This document shows, piece after piece, positions 1-10,348 of a stretch of 64,000 bases of DNA. The stretch's first letter is position 1. Every line of letters starts with the position of its first letter. Source of the DNA: Megascapheus bottae (lineage: Eukaryota > Chordata > Mammalia > Rodentia > Geomyidae); the NCBI GenBank assembly GCA_024803745.1, contig JANJXV010000049.1, positions 1,076,501-1,140,500 on the forward strand. The letters are read 5' to 3'. Made by a program: the position numbers and the translations under genes. The notes under the pieces were generated by a model that had not been told where the DNA came from, ran no database searches, and was given only the letters and a program-made list of their open reading frames with translations.

Positions 1-945
1 ACCCTAACCCTAACCTTAACCCCAACCCTAAACCTAACCCTAACCCTAACCCTTACCCTAACACTAACCCTAACCATAACCCTAACAGTTAACCCTAACC
101 CTAACCCTAACCCTAACCCTTATCCTAACCCTAACCCTAACCCTAACCTTAACCCTTAACCTAACCCTAACACTAACCCTAAACCCTAACCCTAACCCTA
201 ACCCTTATACTTACCCTAACTCTAACCCTAACCATAACCCTAACCCTAACCCATACCCTAACCCTAACCCTAACCTTTACTCTAACCCTAACCCTAACCT
301 CAACCTTAACCCTAACCCTAATCCTACCCTAACCCTAACCTTTACCCTTACATTAACCCTAACCTCACTCTAACCCTCTACCTAACACTAACCATAACCC
401 TTACCCTAACCCTAACCCTAACCCCAACCTCAAACTTAACCCTAACTGTAACCCTAACACTAAATCTTACCCTTACCCTAACCCTAACCCTAACTCTCAC
501 CCTAACCTTAACCCTTACACTTATCCTAACCCTAACCCTAACCCTAACCCCTAACCCTAACAATAACAATAACCCTTACCCTTACCGTAACCCTAACACT
601 AACCCTAACCCTAACCCTAACACTTACCCTAACACTAACCCTAACCCTTACCGTTACCCTAACCCTAACCCTAACCCTAACCTTAACCCCAACCCTAAAC
701 CTAAAACTAACCGTAACCCTTACCGTAACACTTACCCTAACCCTAACTCTAACCCTAACCCTAACACTTACCCTTACCCTAACCCTAACCCTAACCCTTA
801 AACTAACCCTAACACTAACCCTAACCCTAACCCTAACCCTACCACTTACCCTTACCCTAACCCTAGCCCTAACCTTACCCCAACCCTAAATCTAACCCTA
901 ATCCTAAACCAACCCTTACCCTAACCCTAACCCTAACCCTTACCC
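1..945. repeat. Left-edge degenerate telomeric array
   Basis: This stretch is (CCCTAA)n with dense variants from the first 30 bases, so it does not look like a fresh chromosome tip. Around 425-450 it carries a variant cluster (CCCCAA, CTCAAA, then CTTAAC) that recurs near 27690 and 40900, where the frame on the - strand reads Lys-Phe-Glu-Val-Gly. Another cluster at about 680-730 (ACCCCAACCC followed by AAAACTAACCGTAACC) recurs near 11605, 27995 and 29570. These shared clusters place the segment in the older duplicated family. No gene, promoter or terminator is visible. Confidence 0.85.
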
Positions 946-2100
946 TTACCCAAACCCTAACCCTAAACTTAATCCATACCCTAACCCTAACCCTAACCCT
1001 AACCCTCTCCTATCCCTAACACTTACCCTTGCCCTAACCCTAACCCTAATCCTAAACCTTAACCTAATCCTAACCCTAACCCTTTCCCTAACCCTAACAC
1101 TAACCCTAACCCTAACCCTTACCCTTACCCTAAACCTATCCCTAACCTTAACCCCAACCCTGAACCTAACCCTAACCCTAACCCTAACCCTTACCCTTAT
1201 CCTAACACTAACACTAACCCTAAACCTAACCCCTAACCCTAACCCTAACACTAAACCCTAACCCTAACCCTAACCCTAACCCTAACGCTAACCTTTACCC
1301 TAACCCCTACCCTAAACCTAACCCTAATCCTTACCCTTACCCTAAGCGTAACCCTAAACCTAAGCCTAACCCTAAACTTAACCCTAAGCCTTTCCCTTAA
1401 CCTAACCCTAACACTAACCCAAAACCTAACCCTAACCCTAACCCCAACACTTACCCTTACCCTAAACCTAACCCTAAATCTAACCCTTACCCTTACCCTA
1501 ACACTAACCCTAACCCTAACCCTAACCCTTACCCTCACCCTAACCCTAAACCTTACCCTAACCCTAACCCTAACCTAACCCTAACCCTAACCCTAACACT
1601 TGCCCTTACCCTAACCCTAACCCTAAACCTCACCCTAACTCTAACCCTAACCCCTAACCCTAACCCTAACCCAAACCTTTACCCTTACCCTAACCCTATC
1701 CCTAACCCTAACCAGAACACTTATCCTAACCCTAACCCTAACACTAAACCTTACGCTTACCCTTACCCTAACACTAAACCTAACCCTAACCCTAACACTA
1801 ACCATAACCCTAAAACTTACTCTTACCCTAAACCTAACCTTAACCCTTATCCTAAACCTAACCCTAACCCTAACCCTAACCCTTACCCTTACCTTAACCC
1901 GAACCCTAACCCTAACCCTAACGCATACCCTTACTCTAACCCTAACCCTAACCCTAACCGTAAACCTAAACCTAACCCTAAACCTAACCGTAACTCTAAC
2001 CCTAACCCTTACCCTAACCCTAACCTTAACCCCAACACTACACCTAACCCTAACCATAACCCTAACCCTAACCCTTACCCTTACCCTAACCATAACCCTA
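946..2100. repeat. Telomeric module with AACCAGAACACTTATCC landmark (older repeat family)
   Basis: This is a diverged copy of a module also found at about 11.9-13.3, 29.8-31.25, 43.0-44.55 and 53.3-54.2 kb. Shared landmarks in the same order are CCTGAACC (about 1160), AAATTAACC-like or CTTTACC clusters, the motif ACCAGAACACTTATCC near 1710, and CCAACACTACACC near 2033. On the - strand the stretch before the second landmark reads mostly Val-Arg with the marker peptide Cys-Ser-Val-Gly-Val-Lys, which recurs in each copy. Order and spacing are conserved while many hexamers differ, so this is an old duplication rather than the recent 13.35 kb event. Confidence 0.7.
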
Positions 2101-2790
2101 ACCCTAACCCTAACCCTAACTCTAACCCTAACCCTAACCCTAACCCTAACCTTAACATAACCCTAACCCTAACACAGAATCTAACCCTTACACTAAACCT
2201 AACCCTAACCCTTATCAAACCTAACCCTAAACCTAACTGTAACCCTAACCCTAACCCTAACCCTAACCCTTACCGTAACCCTAACCCAAACCCTTACCCT
2301 AACCCTAACCCTAAACCTAACACTAACCTTAACCCTAACCCTAACCCTAACCCTTACTCTTACCTTAAACCTAACCCTAAACCTAACTGTAACCCTAACC
2401 CTAACCCTAACCCTTACCCTAACCCTAACCTTAACCCCAACACTACACCTAATCCTAATCCTAACCCTTACCCTTACCCTAACACTAACCCTAACAGTAA
2501 CCCTGACCTTAACTGTAACCCTTACCCTAACCCTAAACCTAAACCTAATCCTAACCCTAATACTGAATCAAAACCTTACACTAACCCTAACCCTAACCCT
2601 AACCCTAACCGTAACCCTAACCCAAACCCTTACCATAACCCTAACCCTAAACCTAACCCTAACCTTAACCCTAACCCTAACCCTAACCTTAACCCTAACC
2701 CTAACCCTTACCCTTAACCTAAACCTAAACCTAACCCTAATCCTAACCCTAACCCTAACCCTAACCCTAAACCTAACCCTAACCCTAACC

Positions 2791-2836
<46 letters not shown>

Positions 2837-3589
2837 CCCTAACCGTAACCCTAACCCAAACCCTTACCCTAACCCTAACACTAAACCTAATCCTAACCTT
2901 AACCCTAACCCTAACCCTAACCCTTACCCTTACCTTAAACCTAACCCTAAACCTATCCCTAACCCTAACCTAAACCCTAACACTAAACCTAACCTTTGCC
3001 CTTACACTAACCCTAGCCCTAAACCTAACCCTTACTCTAACCCTAACCCTAAAGCTAACACTTACACTTACCCTAACCCTAAACCTAAACCTAACCCTAA
3101 CCCTAACCCCTAACCCTAAACCAAACCCTAACCCTAACCCTAAACCTAACCCTTCCCCTTACCCTAATCCTAAACCTAACCCTAACCCTTACCCTTACCC
3201 TAACCCTAACACTAACCCTAGCCCTAAACCTTGCCCTTAGAGTAAACCTAACCTAACCTTACCCTAAACCTAACTCTAAACCTAACCCTAACCCTTACCC
3301 TTACCTTAACCCTAACTCTAACCATAAACCTTACCCTTACCCTAACACTTATGCTAACCCTAACCCTAACCCTAACCTTTACCTTACTCTAACCCTAACC
3401 CTAACCATAACCCCAACCCTAAACATAAACCTAACCCTAAGCCTAACCTTTACCCTAACCCTCACCCTAACCCTTACCCTAACACTAACACTTACCCTTA
3501 CCCTAACCCTAACCCTAACCCTTTTCCTAACCCTAACCCTAAACCTAACCCTAACCATTAACCTAACCCTAACACTAACCCTAACCCCT
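2101..3589. repeat. Degenerate telomeric array with a module shared with 31.3-32.4 and 44.6-45.8 kb
   Basis: No unique sequence is present. The CCAACACTACACC landmark recurs near 2447, as it does a second time near 31450 and 44760. The segment from about 2995 to 3110 is close to 45075-45170, including GCCCTAAACC, CTTACTCTAACC and AAAGCTAACAC-type hexamers in the same order. The distinctive TTGCCCTTAGAGTAAACC starts at 3231 and recurs at 32053 and 45408. These landmarks support collinearity of this part of the window with both 13.35 kb units. Confidence 0.75.
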
Positions 3590-4124
3590 AAATCTAACCC
3601 TTACCATAACCCTAACCCCAACACTAACCATAACCCCTAAACCTAACCCTCACCCTAACACTAACCCCTAACCCTAAGCATAACCCTAACACTAACCCTA
3701 AACCTTATCCTAACCCTAAACCTAACCCTAAACCCAACCCTAACCCTAACCCTTATCCTTACCATAACCCTAACACTAACCCTAACGCTAAACGTTACCC
3801 TTACCCTAAACCTGACCCTAACCCTTACGCTAAACCTAACCCTAACTCTAACCCTAACCCTTACCCTTACCATAACCCTAACCATAACCCTTACCCTTAC
3901 CCTAACGCTAACCCTAACCCTAACCCTAACAGTAACTCTAACCCTAACCTTTATCCTTACCCTAACCCTAATCCTAACCCTAACCATAAACCTAACCCTA
4001 ACCCGAAACCTAACCCTAACCCTTACCCTTACCCTCACCCTAACCCTAACCTTAAACCTAACCCTAACTCTAACCCTAACCCTAAACTTATCCCTAACCC
4101 TTATCCTTACCGTAACCTAACCCT
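3590..4124. repeat. 535 bp tandem duplication, copy 1
   Basis: This 535 bp block is followed directly by a second copy at the same spacing. Its contents include CCCCAACACTAACC, ACCCTCACCC, CTAAGCATAACC and CTAAACGTTACC variants, and it ends in TTATCCTTACCGTAACC. By eye the only difference from copy 2 is A at 3872 against T at 4407. The related segments at about 32.45-32.95 and 45.8-46.3 kb carry the T form, so the A here is probably the newer state. 535 is not a multiple of six, so the duplication shifts the hexamer phase. Confidence 0.92.
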
Positions 4125-4659
4125 AAAACTAACCCTTACCATAACCCTAACCCCAACACTAACCATAACCCCTAAACCTAACCCTCACCCTAACACTAAC
4201 CCCTAACCCTAAGCATAACCCTAACACTAACCCTAAACCTTATCCTAACCCTAAACCTAACCCTAAACCCAACCCTAACCCTAACCCTTATCCTTACCAT
4301 AACCCTAACACTAACCCTAACGCTAAACGTTACCCTTACCCTAAACCTGACCCTAACCCTTACGCTAAACCTAACCCTAACTCTAACCCTAACCCTTACC
4401 CTTACCTTAACCCTAACCATAACCCTTACCCTTACCCTAACGCTAACCCTAACCCTAACCCTAACAGTAACTCTAACCCTAACCTTTATCCTTACCCTAA
4501 CCCTAATCCTAACCCTAACCATAAACCTAACCCTAACCCGAAACCTAACCCTAACCCTTACCCTTACCCTCACCCTAACCCTAACCTTAAACCTAACCCT
4601 AACTCTAACCCTAACCCTAAACTTATCCCTAACCCTTATCCTTACCGTAACCTAACCCT
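4125..4659. repeat. 535 bp tandem duplication, copy 2
   Basis: This is the direct, abutting repeat of 3590-4124. The landmark CTTACCGTAACC begins at 4106 in copy 1 and 4641 in copy 2, giving an offset of exactly 535. Past about 4660 the sequence diverges into ordinary CCCTAA hexamers, while copy 1 runs directly into this copy. Junction sequence: copy 1 ends CCTAACCCTAA and this copy begins with AACTAACCC, so the join lies inside telomeric hexamers. Confidence 0.92.
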
Positions 4660-5504
4660 AACCCTAACCCTAACCCTAAACTTAACCCTTACCTTTACCC
4701 TAACCCCAACACTAAACCTAACCCTAATCCTTACAATTACCCTAAGGCTAACCCTAACCCTAAGCCTAACCCTAAACTTAAACCTAAGCCTTACCCTTAA
4801 CCTAACCCTAACACTAACCAAAACCTAACCCTAACCCTAACCCTAACCCTAACTCTTACCCTTACCCTAAACCTAACCCTAACCCTAAATCTAACCCTTA
4901 CACTTACCCTAAACCTAACCCTAAACCTAACACTAATCCTAACCCTAACACGAACCCTTACCATAACTCTAACCCTAACACTAACCCTAACCCTAATTCT
5001 AACACTTACCCTAACAAGAACCCTAACCCTAACCCTAACCCTAACCCTTACCTTAACTCTATTCCGAACTCTAAACCTAACCCTAACCCTAACCCTAAGC
5101 CTAACCCCTAACCTAACCCTAACCCTAACCCTTACCCTAACATTAACCCTAACCCTAAACTTAACCCTAACCCTAACCCTAACCCTTACCCTTACCCTAA
5201 CCCTAACCCTAAACCTAAACCTAACCCTAATCCTAAACCTAACCTTAACGCTAAACCTAACACTTGCTCTTACCCTAACCCTAACAATAAACTTAACACT
5301 AACCCTAACCCTACCCCTAACCGTAACGCTAACCCTTACCCTTACCCTAACCCTAACCCTAAACCTATCCTGAACGCTAACCCTAACCCTTGCTCTTACC
5401 CTAACCCTAACAATAAACTTAACACTAACCCTAACCCTACCCCTAACCCTAACGCTAAACCTTACCCTTACCCTAACCCTAACACTAAAGCTAACCGTAA
5501 CCCT
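4660..5504. repeat. Telomeric module with two ~126 bp units (AACAATAAACTTAACAC landmark)
   Basis: The stretch is collinear with about 33.0-33.79 and 46.3-47.17 kb. It contains two near-tandem units marked by CTTGCTCTTACC followed by AACAATAAACTTAACAC, starting at 5264 and 5389 (spacing 125, against 126 in the other copies). Each unit continues into ACCCTACCCCTAACC. The block runs on without a break into AAACAAAACCCC at 5505, showing the ancestral order that is interrupted at 33790. Confidence 0.82.
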
Positions 5505-7390
5505 AAACAAAACCCCTAACACTATCCCTAACCCTAACCCTTACCCTTATTCTAACCCTAACCCTAACCCTAAGTCTTACCCTTATCCTAAACCTTACCC
5601 TAACCCTAACCCTAACCCTAACCCTAAACCTCATCCTAACCCTAACCCTAACCCTAACCCTTACCCTTACCCTAACCCTAAACTTAAAAATAACCCTAAC
5701 CCTAACCCTTGCCCTTACCCTAAGCCTAACCCTAACCCTAAACCTTACCCTTACACTAAACCTGACCCTAACCCTTACCCTAAACCTCACCCTAACCCTA
5801 ACCCTAACCCTTACCCTTACCTTAACCCTAACTATAACCCTAAACCTTGCCCTTACCCTAACACTTACCCTAACCCTAACCCTAACCCTTACCCTAACAC
5901 TCACCCTAACCCTAACCGCTAACCCTAACACTAACACTAACCCTAACCCTAACCCTAACCCTAACCCTTACCAATATCCTAACCTCAACCCTAACCCTAA
6001 CACTTACCCTTACCCTCACCCCTACCCTAACCATAACACTAACACTAACACTTACCCTTACCCTAACCCTAACACTAACCTAAATCTAACCCTTACCCTT
6101 ACAATAAACCTAACCATAAACCTAACCCTAACCCTTACGCTACACCTAACCCTAACCCTAACCTTTACCCTAACCCTAACCTTAACCCCAACACTAACCA
6201 TAATCCTAACACTTACCTTAACCCTAACCCTAACCCTAACCTTTACCCTTACCCTAACCCTAATCCTAACATCCCCAACCCTAAACCTAGCCCTAACCCT
6301 ACCCTAACACTAACACTTACCCTTACCCTAACCCTAACACTAACCCCTAACACTCACCCTCACCCTAACCCTAACACTAACCCTAACCACTAACCCTAAC
6401 TCTAACCCTAACACTAACCACTAAGCCTAAACCTAACCCTAAACCTTACCCTTATCCTAACCCGAACCATAACCCTAACCTCTACCCTAACCCTAACCCT
6501 AACCCTTGCCCTAACCCTATCCCTAAACCTAACCCTTACTCGTACCCTAACCCTAAACCTAACCATAAACCTAACCCTAACCCAAACCCTTACCCTTACC
6601 CTTACCCTAACCCTAACCCTAACCCTAAACCATACCCTTACACTAAACCTAACCCTAACCCTTACGCTAAACCTAACCCTAAACCTAACTCTAACCCTTA
6701 CCCTTACCTTAACCCTTACCCTAAACTTAACCCTTAGCCTTACCCTAACTCCAACCCTAACCCTAAAACTAACCGTAACCCTAACCCTAACACATACCCT
6801 TACCCTAGCCCTAACCCTAACCGTAACCCTAACCATAACCCTGAACATAACCCTAACCCTTAGCCTTACCCACACCCTAACCCTAAACTTATACCTAATC
6901 CTAACTCTATCCCTAACCCTAAACTTAACCCTAACCCTTACGCTACACCTAAACCTAACCCTAACTCTAACACTTACCCTTACCTTAAACCTAAACCTAA
7001 CCCTAAACCTTACCCTTTTCCTAACGCTAATCCTAACCCTAAACCTAACCCTAACCCTAAACCTAACACATAACCTTACCCTAAACCTAACCCTAACCGT
7101 AACCCTAATCCTAACCCTAATACTAACCCTAACCCTTATCCTTACCCTAACCCTAACCCTAACTCTAACCCTAAACCTAACCCTAACTCTAAACTTAACC
7201 CTTATCTTTACCCTAAACCTAACCTTAAACCTAACCCTAACCCTTACCCTTACCCTAACCCTAAACCTAACCCATACCCTGATCTTAACTGTAACCCTTA
7301 CCCTAACCCTAACCCTAACACTGAATCTAACCCTAACCCTTACAATAACCATAACCCTAAACCTAACCCTAACCCTTACCATTCCCCAAC
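5505..7390. repeat. Telomeric module from AAACAAAACCCC to CCATTCCCCAA
   Basis: Landmarks in order are AAACAAAACCCC (5505), CCAATATCC (about 5970), a CCTCTACCC cluster (about 6480) and CCATTCCCCAA (7379). The same order appears at 47177 onward, at 22.7-24.24 kb, at 35.9-37.46 kb and at 57.6-59.02 kb. The - strand holds a 322-codon open frame (6414-7382) that is almost entirely Val-Arg with point variants. I treat it as a by-product of the hexamer, not a gene. Confidence 0.78.
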
Positions 7391-8559
7391 CCTAACTCTA
7401 ACCCTAACACTTACCCTTACCCTAACCCTAACCCTAACACTGAATCTAACCCTAACCCTAACCCTAAACCTTACCCTAACCCTAAACCTAACCCTTGCCC
7501 TTAACCTAAAGCTAAACCTAACCCTAAACCTAACCCATAACCCTAACTCTAACCCTTACCTTTACCATTACCCTAGCCCTAACCCTAACCCTAACCCTAA
7601 CCATAACCAGAACACTTACCCTAACCCTAACCCTAACCCTTACAATTACCCTAACCCTAACGCTAACCTTAACCCTTACCCTAATCCTAACCCTAACCCT
7701 TACCCTAACCCTAACACTGATCCTAACCCAACCCCTAACCCTACCCCTTAACATAAACCGAACCCGAAACCTAACCCTAACCCTTACCCTTACCCTAACC
7801 CTAAACCTAACTCTAACCCTAACCCTAACCTTAACCCTAACCCTAACCCTAACCCTAACCCTTACCCTTACCCTAAACCTAACCCTAAACCTAACCCTAA
7901 ACCTAATCCTAACCCTAACCTTAACCCTAACCCTTGCCCTTACCCTAACCCTACCCTAACCCTAAACCTTACTCTAACCCAAACCCTAAACCTAACCCTT
8001 ACACTTACCTTAACCCTAAACCTAACCCTGTCCCTAACCCCTAACCCTAACCCTAACCCTAAACCTAACCCTTACCCTAACCCTAACACTAACACTAACC
8101 CTTCCACTTACCCTAATCCTAAACCTAATCCTAAAACTAACCCTAACCCTAACCCTTACCCGAACCCTAATCCTAACCCTAAACCTTACCCTTACACTAA
8201 ACCTAACCCTAACCTTACCATAAACCTAACCCTAACCCTAACCCTAAACCTTACCCTTACCTTAACCCTAATCCTAAGCTTAAACCTTACCCTTACCCTA
8301 ACAGTTACCCTAACCCTAACCCTAACCCTAACCTTTACCCTTACCCTAACCCTAATCCTAACCTTAATCCCAACACTAAACCTTAACCTAACCCTAACAC
8401 TAACCTTTACCCTAACCCTAACCCTAACCATTACCCTTACCCTAACCCTAACCCTAAACTTAACCCATACCCTAAACCTAACCCTAACCCTAACCCTTAA
8501 CCTAACACTTACCCTAACCCTAACCCTAACACTAACTCTTACCCTTACCCTAACCCTAA
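7391..8559. repeat. Telomeric module with ACCAGAACACTTACC and CCGAACCCGAAACC landmarks
   Basis: This is degenerate array holding ACCAGAACACTTACC (about 7606) and AACATAAACCGAACCCGAAA (about 7751). The same pair recurs at about 14726/14872, 16517/16611, 51428/51575 and 59253/59400. Near 8456 AAACTTAACCCATACCC recurs at about 17393 and 52244. No gene is visible. Confidence 0.75.
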
Positions 8560-8640
8560 CCCTAACCCTTACCCTAATCCTAACCCTAAACCTTAACCTA
8601 ACCCTAACACTACCCCTAACCCAAACCCCTAACCCTAACC

Positions 8641-9170
8641 CTTAATATAACCCTAACCCTAACCATAACCCTTACCATTACCTTAACCCTAATCCTTACC
8701 GTAACCCTAACCCTAACACTTACCCTAACCCTAACCCTAAACCTAACCCTAACCTTAACCCTAACCCTAACCCTAACCCTTACCCTTACCCTAAACCTAA
8801 CACTAAACCTAACCCTAACCCTAACCTTAAACCTAACCCTAACCCTAAACCTTGCCCTTACCCTAACCCTAGCCCTAACCCTAACCCTTACTCTAACCCT
8901 AACCCTAAACCTAACCGTTACACTTACCCTAACCCTAAACCTAACCCTGACCCTAACCCTAACCCCTAACCCTAACCCAAACCCCAACCCTAACCCGTAA
9001 CCTAATTCTAACACTAACACTAATCCTAATACTTCCCCTTACCCTAAACCCTACCCTAACCCTAACCCTAAACCTAAACCTTATCCTAAACCTAACCCTA
9101 ATCCTAACCCTTCCCCTTGACCTAAACTTAAACCTAACCCTAACCCTAACCCTAACCCCTAACCCTAACC
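8641..9170. repeat. 530 bp unit, copy 1 (starts at CTTAATATAACC)
   Basis: The unit begins at the landmark CTTAATATAACC. It continues through ACCATTACCTTAACC, a TAACCGTTACACTTACC cluster, CCTGACCC, and a CTTCCCC cluster, and closes with CCCCTTGACCTAAACTTAAA. The landmark recurs at 9171, 9322 and 9852, giving spacings of 530, 151 and 530. The upstream flank from about 8560 (CCTAATCC ... ACACTACCCCTAACC) is also repeated before 9322, which indicates a nested 681 bp duplication. Confidence 0.88.
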
Positions 9171-9321
9171 CTTAATATAACCCTAACCCTAACCATAACC
9201 CTTACCATTACCTTAACCCTAATCCTTACCCTAACCCTAACCCTAACCCTTACCCTAATCCTAACCCTAAACCTTAACCTAACCCTAACACTACCCCTAA
9301 CCCTAACCCCTAACCCTAACC
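9171..9321. repeat. 151 bp partial unit inside the 530 bp cluster
   Basis: This short fragment starts like the 530 bp unit (CTTAATATAACC, ACCATTACCTTAACC). After the CCTAATCCTTACC hexamers, at about 9238, it jumps to the flank normally found before the unit (CCTAATCC ... ACACTACCCC). That pattern is expected at the junction of a 681 bp tandem duplication covering about 8560-9238. It is best read as a duplication scar. Confidence 0.8.
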
Positions 9322-9851
9322 CTTAATATAACCCTAACCCTAACCATAACCCTTACCATTACCTTAACCCTAATCCTTACCGTAACCCTAACCCTAACAC
9401 TTACCCTAACCCTAACCCTAAACCTAACCCTAACCTTAACCCTAACCCTAACCCTAACCCTTACCCTTACCCTAAACCTAACACTAAACCTAACCCTAAC
9501 CCTAACCTTAAACCTAACCCTAACCCTAACACTTGCCCTTACCCTAACCCTAGCCCTAACCCTAACCCTTACTCTAACCCTAACCCTAAACCTAACCGTT
9601 ACACTTACCCTAACCCTAAACCTAACCCTGACCCTAACCCTAACCCCTAACCCTAACCCAAACCCCAACCCTAACCTTTAACCTAATTCTAACACTAACA
9701 CTAATCCTAATACTTCCCCTTAACCTAAACCCTACCCTAACCCTAACACTAAACCTAAACCTTATCCTAAACCTAACCCTAATCCTAACCCTTCCCCTTG
9801 ACCTAAACTTAAACCTAACCCTAACCCTAACCCTAACCCCTAACCCTAACC
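9322..9851. repeat. 530 bp unit, copy 2
   Basis: This is the same unit as 8641-9170 with the same order of variants and only scattered single-base differences, for example ACACTTGCCC where copy 1 has AACCTTGCCC. It is followed immediately by copy 3 with an exact 530 bp offset: ACCTAAACTTAAACC begins at 9801 and at 10331. Confidence 0.88.
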
Positions 9852-10348
9852 CTTAATATAACCCTAACCCTAACCATAACCCTTACCATTACCTTAACCC
9901 TAATCCTTACCGTAACCCTAACCCTAACATTTACCCTAACCCTAACCCTAAACCTAACCCTAACCTTAACCCTAACCCTAAACCTAACCCTTACCCTTAC
10001 CCTAAACCTAACACTAAACCTAACCCTAACCCTAACCATAAACCTAACCCTAACCCTAACCCTTGCCCTTACCCTAACCCTAGCCCTAACCCAAACCCTT
10101 ACTCTAACCCTAACCCTAAACCTAACCGTTACACTTACCCTAACCCTAAACCTAACCCTGACCCTAACCCTAACCCCTAACCCTAACCCAAACCCCAACC
10201 CTAACCCGTAACCTAATTCTAACACTAACACTAACCCTAACACTTCCCCTTACCCTAAACCCTACCCTAACCCTAACCCTAAACCTAAACCTTATCCTAA
10301 CCCTAACCCTAATCCTAACCCTTTCCCTTGACCTAAACTTAAACCTAA
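9852..10348. repeat. 530 bp unit, copy 3 (3' end lost)
   Basis: It starts at CTTAATATAACC and follows copies 1 and 2 until just after ACCTAAACTTAAACC at about 10345. There it leaves the unit and enters array sequence that matches about 18070 and 52390. It has private variants such as ACATTTACCC and CAAACCCTTACTC. A further CTTTCCCTTGACC variant is shared with the copy near 16185 rather than with copies 1 and 2, suggesting exchange or shared descent with that copy. Confidence 0.83.

Noticed and set aside
1..60. True chromosome tip at base 1
   Set aside because: Orientation would fit, but the first 60 bases already contain several variants (CCTTAA, CCCCAA, ACCTAA), unlike a freshly extended tip. 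It cannot be decided from the window.
3231..3250. TTGCCCTTAGAGTAAACC as a tRNA or small RNA fragment
   Set aside because: No stem-loop potential is possible with so little G, and the motif is simply a shared variant cluster used here as a landmark at 3231, 32053 and 45408.
6414..7382. 322-codon Arg-rich frame resembling a basic nucleic-acid-binding protein
   Set aside because: Arg content comes from AGG in the hexamer. No conserved motif, no initiation context, and homologous positions at 48-51 kb are broken into several frames, showing no selection to stay open.
8641..8652. CTTAATATAACC as a TATA-like promoter element
   Set aside because: It is a single variant pair of hexamers that recurs as part of a 530 bp repeat unit. 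No transcription unit or initiator lies nearby, and the resemblance is short.
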